Assembly: GCA_044344145.1 (NCBI GenBank)
Contig: JBIJDM010000123.1
Location: 1 to 8,322 of the forward strand
Length of the DNA stretch: 8,322 nucleotides
Direction: 5' to 3'
Origin: JBAXGE01 sp044344145
GTDB taxonomy: Bacteria; Planctomycetota; Phycisphaerae; WQYP01
Shown here: piece after piece, positions 6,145-8,322 of the stretch
How positions within the stretch are numbered: the first letter of the stretch is position 1
Layout: each line of letters begins with the position of its first letter
Notes under the pieces: generated by a model
Seen by the model: only the letters and a program-made list of their open reading frames with translations
Database searches by the model: none
What the model was told of the DNA's origin: nothing
Made by a program: the position numbers and the translations under genes

Positions 6145-7434
6145 TTACCCCAGGACCGGCATGCACACGGTCGGGGCGCCAATTTCGGGCAGTTGGTCAA
6201 TGGCTTTGAGGGCGGAGTCAAGTTGGTGTTGTGGGGCGGCGTGGGTCATGATGACCACGGGCACAAACTGGCCCTGGTTGGTTTCATGCTGCACCACGGC
6301 GGAGATGCTGATTTTCTGCGTGCCCAGCAGGCGCGTGACCTTGGCCAGTACGCCGGGGACATCGCGGACGGTGACCCGCAAGTAATTGCGGCTGGTGAGT
6401 TTGCCACTGGGGACGAGTTTCAAATCTTTCTGCCAATCCAGCCGGGGCAGGCTGGCGAAACGGGCGGGGGCCACGCCGAGGGCCACTTCCAGCACATCGC
6501 CCAGCACGGCGCTGGCGGTGGGCTTGGGACCGGCGCCACGGCCATAGAACAGGGCCGTGCCGCACAGGCTGCCTTCGACCATGATGGCATTGTACGAGCC
6601 GTGCACATTGGCCAGCGGATGATCCGCGGGCACCCACGTGGGGCGCACCTGCAGGCTGACGCCGCCAGCGGTCTTGTCGGCGATGGCCAGCAGTTTGCAG
6701 ATATAGCCCAGTTCCTTGCCGTAACGCAGGTCCTGATCCTGCAGGGTGTCAATGCCGCGACAGGCGATGCTCGCCAGGTCCACGCGGCCACCAAAGGCCA
6801 GCGCGGCCAGCACGGCCAGCTTATGGGCCGAGTCGGTGCCGTTGACATCAAATGTGGGGTCGGGTTCGGCATAGCCGGCGGCCTGGGCCCCGGCCAGCGC
6901 GGTGGCATAGCTTTGCCCGCCGCGGGTCATTTGCGTGAGAATGTAATTGCAGGTGCCGTTGACGATGCCGACCAGTTGCGTGATATCGTTGGCGGCCAGC
7001 CCGCCCAGCAGGGCGCCGATGATGGGGATGGCCCCGCCGCAACTGGCCTCGAAGGCCACACAGCGGTTGGCCGCGCGGGCGGCGGCGAAGATTTCGCGGC
7101 CATGGACGGCCAGCAGGTATTTATTGGCGGTGACGACATGCTTGCCCGCGGCCAGCGCGGCCAGCACCAGCGTACGGGCGGGTTCCAGCCCGCCGAGTAA
7201 TTCGACGACAATTTCGACCTTGGGGTCGGTGACGACGGTTTGGCCTTCGGTGGTCAGCACGCCGGCGGGCAGGTTCAGGCCGCGTTTCTTGCGGGCGTTG
7301 CGGACCAGCACCCGGCGGAGTTCGAGTTTCAGCCCCGCACGCAGGCCGGGGTTGGCGGTGGTGGTCAGGGCTTCCGCCACGGCGGTGCCGACGGTGCCAC
7401 AACCCAGTAACCCAATCCCAATGACCTTTGCCAT
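6145..7434 (-). CDS. hom: Homoserine dehydrogenase with C-terminal ACT domain
   Basis: A 429-residue monofunctional homoserine dehydrogenase. It reduces aspartate semialdehyde to homoserine with NAD(P)H, the branch point to threonine and methionine. The Rossmann start is IGLLGCGTVG (7-16). VTANKYLL (101-108) holds Lys105, and NGTDSAHKLAVLAALAFGG (198-216) holds Lys205, the two lysines known to be essential in this family. FEASCGGAIPI (128-138) and GIVNGTCNYILTQM (156-169) are the other core blocks. Residues about 352-425 form an ACT domain (LRVTVRDVPGVLAKVTRLLG), usually the site of threonine feedback inhibition. No aspartate kinase domain is fused. AGGAG lies 6 bases before the ATG. The gene is very GC-rich (45 of 60 at 7261-7320, hand count). 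It leads a two-gene run with the oxidoreductase. I found no clear promoter, but a stem-loop lies in its leader at 7459-7484. Confidence 0.97.
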   Translation of the reverse strand: MAKVIGIGLLGCGTVGTAVAEALTTTANPGLRAGLKLELRRVLVRNARKKRGLNLPAGVLTTEGQTVVTDPKVEIVVELLGGLEPARTLVLAALAAGKHVVTANKYLLAVHGREIFAAARAANRCVAFEASCGGAIPIIGALLGGLAANDITQLVGIVNGTCNYILTQMTRGGQSYATALAGAQAAGYAEPDPTFDVNGTDSAHKLAVLAALAFGGRVDLASIACRGIDTLQDQDLRYGKELGYICKLLAIADKTAGGVSLQVRPTWVPADHPLANVHGSYNAIMVEGSLCGTALFYGRGAGPKPTASAVLGDVLEVALGVAPARFASLPRLDWQKDLKLVPSGKLTSRNYLRVTVRDVPGVLAKVTRLLGTQKISISAVVQHETNQGQFVPVVIMTHAAPQHQLDSALKAIDQLPEIGAPTVCMPVLG

Positions 7435-7458
7435 GACGCACTCCTAAGGAATATAGCC

Positions 7459-7484
7459 ACCGGGGGCGTTCCGGCCGCCCCGGT
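7459..7484 (-). promoter_or_regulatory. Stem-loop in the hom leader
   Basis: Bases 7459-7461 plus 7463-7468 pair with 7476-7484, giving nine pairs with one bulged G (7462) and a seven-base loop. It lies 13 bases upstream of the hom Shine-Dalgarno and probably within the leader. No T run follows on either strand, so it does not look like a terminator. Its role is unknown; it could be chance in GC-rich DNA. Confidence 0.3.
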
Positions 7485-7596
7485 AAAGGCCATAGTGTAT
7501 GACGAATTGCGGCGGGGGGGAAGTGTGGGGGCTCAAACGCTGGTGTATACCGGGCAGCGGGCCGGATGGACCATACCGCCCTGTGCGGTGGTGGGG

Positions 7597-7602
7597 TATA
7601 AT
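7597..7602 (+). promoter_or_regulatory. -10 box upstream of the TPR gene
   Basis: A perfect TATAAT lies 33 bases before the TPR start codon, in otherwise GC-rich DNA. The -35 region at the best spacing (7574-7579, taccgc) is poor, so an activator or a non-standard promoter is possible. Transcription would begin near 7609. Confidence 0.45.
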
Positions 7603-7621
7603 GCCCCGTAGAAACTTTGAC

Positions 7622-7626
7622 AAGGA
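7622..7626 (+). promoter_or_regulatory. Shine-Dalgarno of the TPR gene
   Basis: AAGGA lies 8 bases before ATG 7635. It overlaps the competing in-frame ATG at 7626, which therefore has no ribosome site of its own. Confidence 0.6.
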
Positions 7627-7634
7627 TGCCCCCT

Positions 7635-7943
7635 ATGCCGCGGATTGACCAACTTGAAGCGCTGCTCGCCGCCGAACCGCAGGATACCTTTTTACGTTAT
7701 GCCCTGGCCATGGAATATGACAAAGCCGGGCGCAATGATGAGGCGCTGACGGCCTTTGCGGCGCTTTTGTCGGATGATCCCAACTATGTGGCGGCCTACT
7801 TCATGGCCGGCAAGCTGCTGGCCCGGCTGGGCCGCGGGGCCGAAGCGCGGGATTACCTGACGCGCGGGATCGCCGTGGCGGCGAAAGTAGGCGATGGCAA
7901 GGCGCAACGCGAAATGACCGAGGCGCTGGGGTTGGTGGGGTGA
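7635..7943 (+). CDS. Small tetratricopeptide-repeat protein
   Basis: A 102-residue protein built from TPR helices. The first repeat is about residues 18-49 (FLRYALAMEYDKAGRNDEAL with an LLSDDPN turn), the second about 52-85 (VAAYFMAGKLLARLGRGAEA), and a capping helix ends the chain. There is no signal peptide and no membrane segment. TPR proteins bind other proteins; small stand-alone ones like this occur widely and have no assigned job. The start at 7635 is chosen for its Shine-Dalgarno; ATG 7626 and TTG 7617 are in frame but worse. It is divergent from hom across about 200 bases and has GC-rich codons like hom, so it belongs to the core rather than to the AT-rich gene after it. It seems to be a one-gene unit. 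Confidence 0.88.
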   Translation: MPRIDQLEALLAAEPQDTFLRYALAMEYDKAGRNDEALTAFAALLSDDPNYVAAYFMAGKLLARLGRGAEARDYLTRGIAVAAKVGDGKAQREMTEALGLVG

Positions 7944-7970
7944 GGGGAACGCGTAGGTGAAAAACCTTGA

Positions 7971-7999
7971 TTGACCTGATATTTCGTGTGTGTTAGACT
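7971..7999 (+). promoter_or_regulatory. Promoter of the 3'-terminal NACHT-like gene
   Basis: TTGACC (7971-7976, four of six bases to consensus plus position) is followed by a 17-base spacer and TAGACT (7994-7999). TG at 7991-7992 makes it an extended -10. The predicted start near 8006 gives a leader of about 45 bases before ATG 8052. Confidence 0.6.
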
Positions 8000-8051
8000 C
8001 CTCCATTTGTGGCGAATATTCACGCGGTTAGCTCCTCGAAAAGGATGAAAC

Positions 8052-8322
8052 ATGACGGAACAAATCGATCAAAATCAGGTCGTCACACAATTAATTCAAG
8101 CTAATCTGGAACACATGGTATCATGGCTTGGTGGCGCGATAAAAGGAAAGATTGAGGATGTGCGATTACATCTAACGAATACTTATGCTGACTACTACAC
8201 AAACTTAACGACTAAATACTCAAAGGCTAAATCCTTTTTGCAAAGGGGCTCCCCTGTCGAACTTGAGCAGATTTATGAGCCGCTGCACGTTCAAAACAGA
8301 GAGCATTTGATTGAGGCTCCGT
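8052..8322 (+). CDS. Partial gene, N-terminal region resembling NACHT/STAND NTPases
   Basis: An open frame of 90 codons that runs off the window. It has ATG 8052, AAGGA 6 bases upstream and a good promoter before that. The visible part is helical and polar, with no signal peptide. The stretch YSKAKSFLQRGSPVELEQIY (56-75) followed by EPLHVQNREHLIEAP resembles the linker that precedes the NTPase core in many bacterial NACHT proteins, where a helical domain leads to a 'short-circuit' motif of the type K-L-...-PV-L-.-IY.PL. Those proteins are anti-phage sensors that oligomerise. The P-loop would lie beyond the window, so the family call is provisional. Base content is very different from the TPR gene before it (20 of 60 G+C at 8161-8220, hand count), suggesting horizontal transfer. 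Other multidomain ATPases could share this N-terminal style. Confidence 0.7.
   Translation, partial: MTEQIDQNQVVTQLIQANLEHMVSWLGGAIKGKIEDVRLHLTNTYADYYTNLTTKYSKAKSFLQRGSPVELEQIYEPLHVQNREHLIEAP

Noticed and set aside
6193..7200. Plus-strand open frame of 335 codons inside hom
   Set aside because: Antisense shadow of hom; rich in Gly, Ala, Gln and His with no recognisable domain.
7511..7531. G runs upstream of the TPR gene as a G-quadruplex
   Set aside because: Only three runs of three G can be made within the cluster; four are needed for a standard three-layer structure.
7525..7570. Minus-strand mini-ORF (MVHPARCPVYTSV) as a threonine leader peptide for hom
   Set aside because: It has a single Thr codon, no ribosome site and no following terminator/antiterminator pair.
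7955..7967. aggt/acct hairpin after the TPR gene as a terminator
   Set aside because: Four pairs only and no T run after it.
8045..8100. ATG at 8045 as the start of the last gene
   Set aside because: It is in another frame that stops within about 20 codons, and it overlaps the Shine-Dalgarno of ATG 8052.

Overview
The window looks like the chromosome of a GC-rich Gram-negative bacterium. The kdsA gene implies lipopolysaccharide with Kdo. The mix of an AlaC-type aminotransferase, a metal-dependent KdsA, a Gfo/Idh/MocA oxidoreductase, a small TPR protein and a 10-bp 'acacagatgg'-type repeat fits an environmental member of the Planctomycetota-Verrucomicrobiota-Lentisphaerota group. That placement is inference from gene style, not proof.

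Layout: (1) 1-30, a hairpin followed by a T run, ending 7 bases before the ribosome site of the first gene. (2) 51-2180 (+), alaC and kdsA, probably one operon. (3) 2181-3966 (+), a short 10-bp tandem repeat, two tandem paralogous membrane proteins of no family I recognise, then a 50-base diverged copy of the kdsA 3' end. (4) 4049-4987 (-), an AT-richer Mrr-like restriction endonuclease with a C-terminal zinc-ribbon-like region, possibly read from a leaderless promoter. (5) 5094-7434 (-), hom followed by a Gfo/Idh/MocA oxidoreductase, both GC-rich and probably co-transcribed. (6) 7635-7943 (+), a 102-residue TPR protein behind a perfect -10 box. (7) 8052-end (+), the first 90 codons of an AT-rich gene behind a good extended -10 promoter, resembling the N-terminal part of bacterial NACHT/STAND NTPases.

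How the parts fit: alaC and hom are amino-acid metabolism genes, kdsA makes the Kdo precursor, and the oxidoreductase is of unknown substrate. This GC-rich core is interrupted by accessory DNA of different composition. The 2.18-3.97 kb segment is bracketed by two copies of the kdsA tail, the footprint expected from an insertion or recombination at a gene 3' end. The two AT-rich genes (nuclease and NACHT-like) are both defence-type genes, so the region may be a small accessory or defence hotspot. The strongest candidates for something undescribed are the paralogous membrane-protein pair with its duplicated kdsA tail, and the NACHT-like gene cut by the window end.
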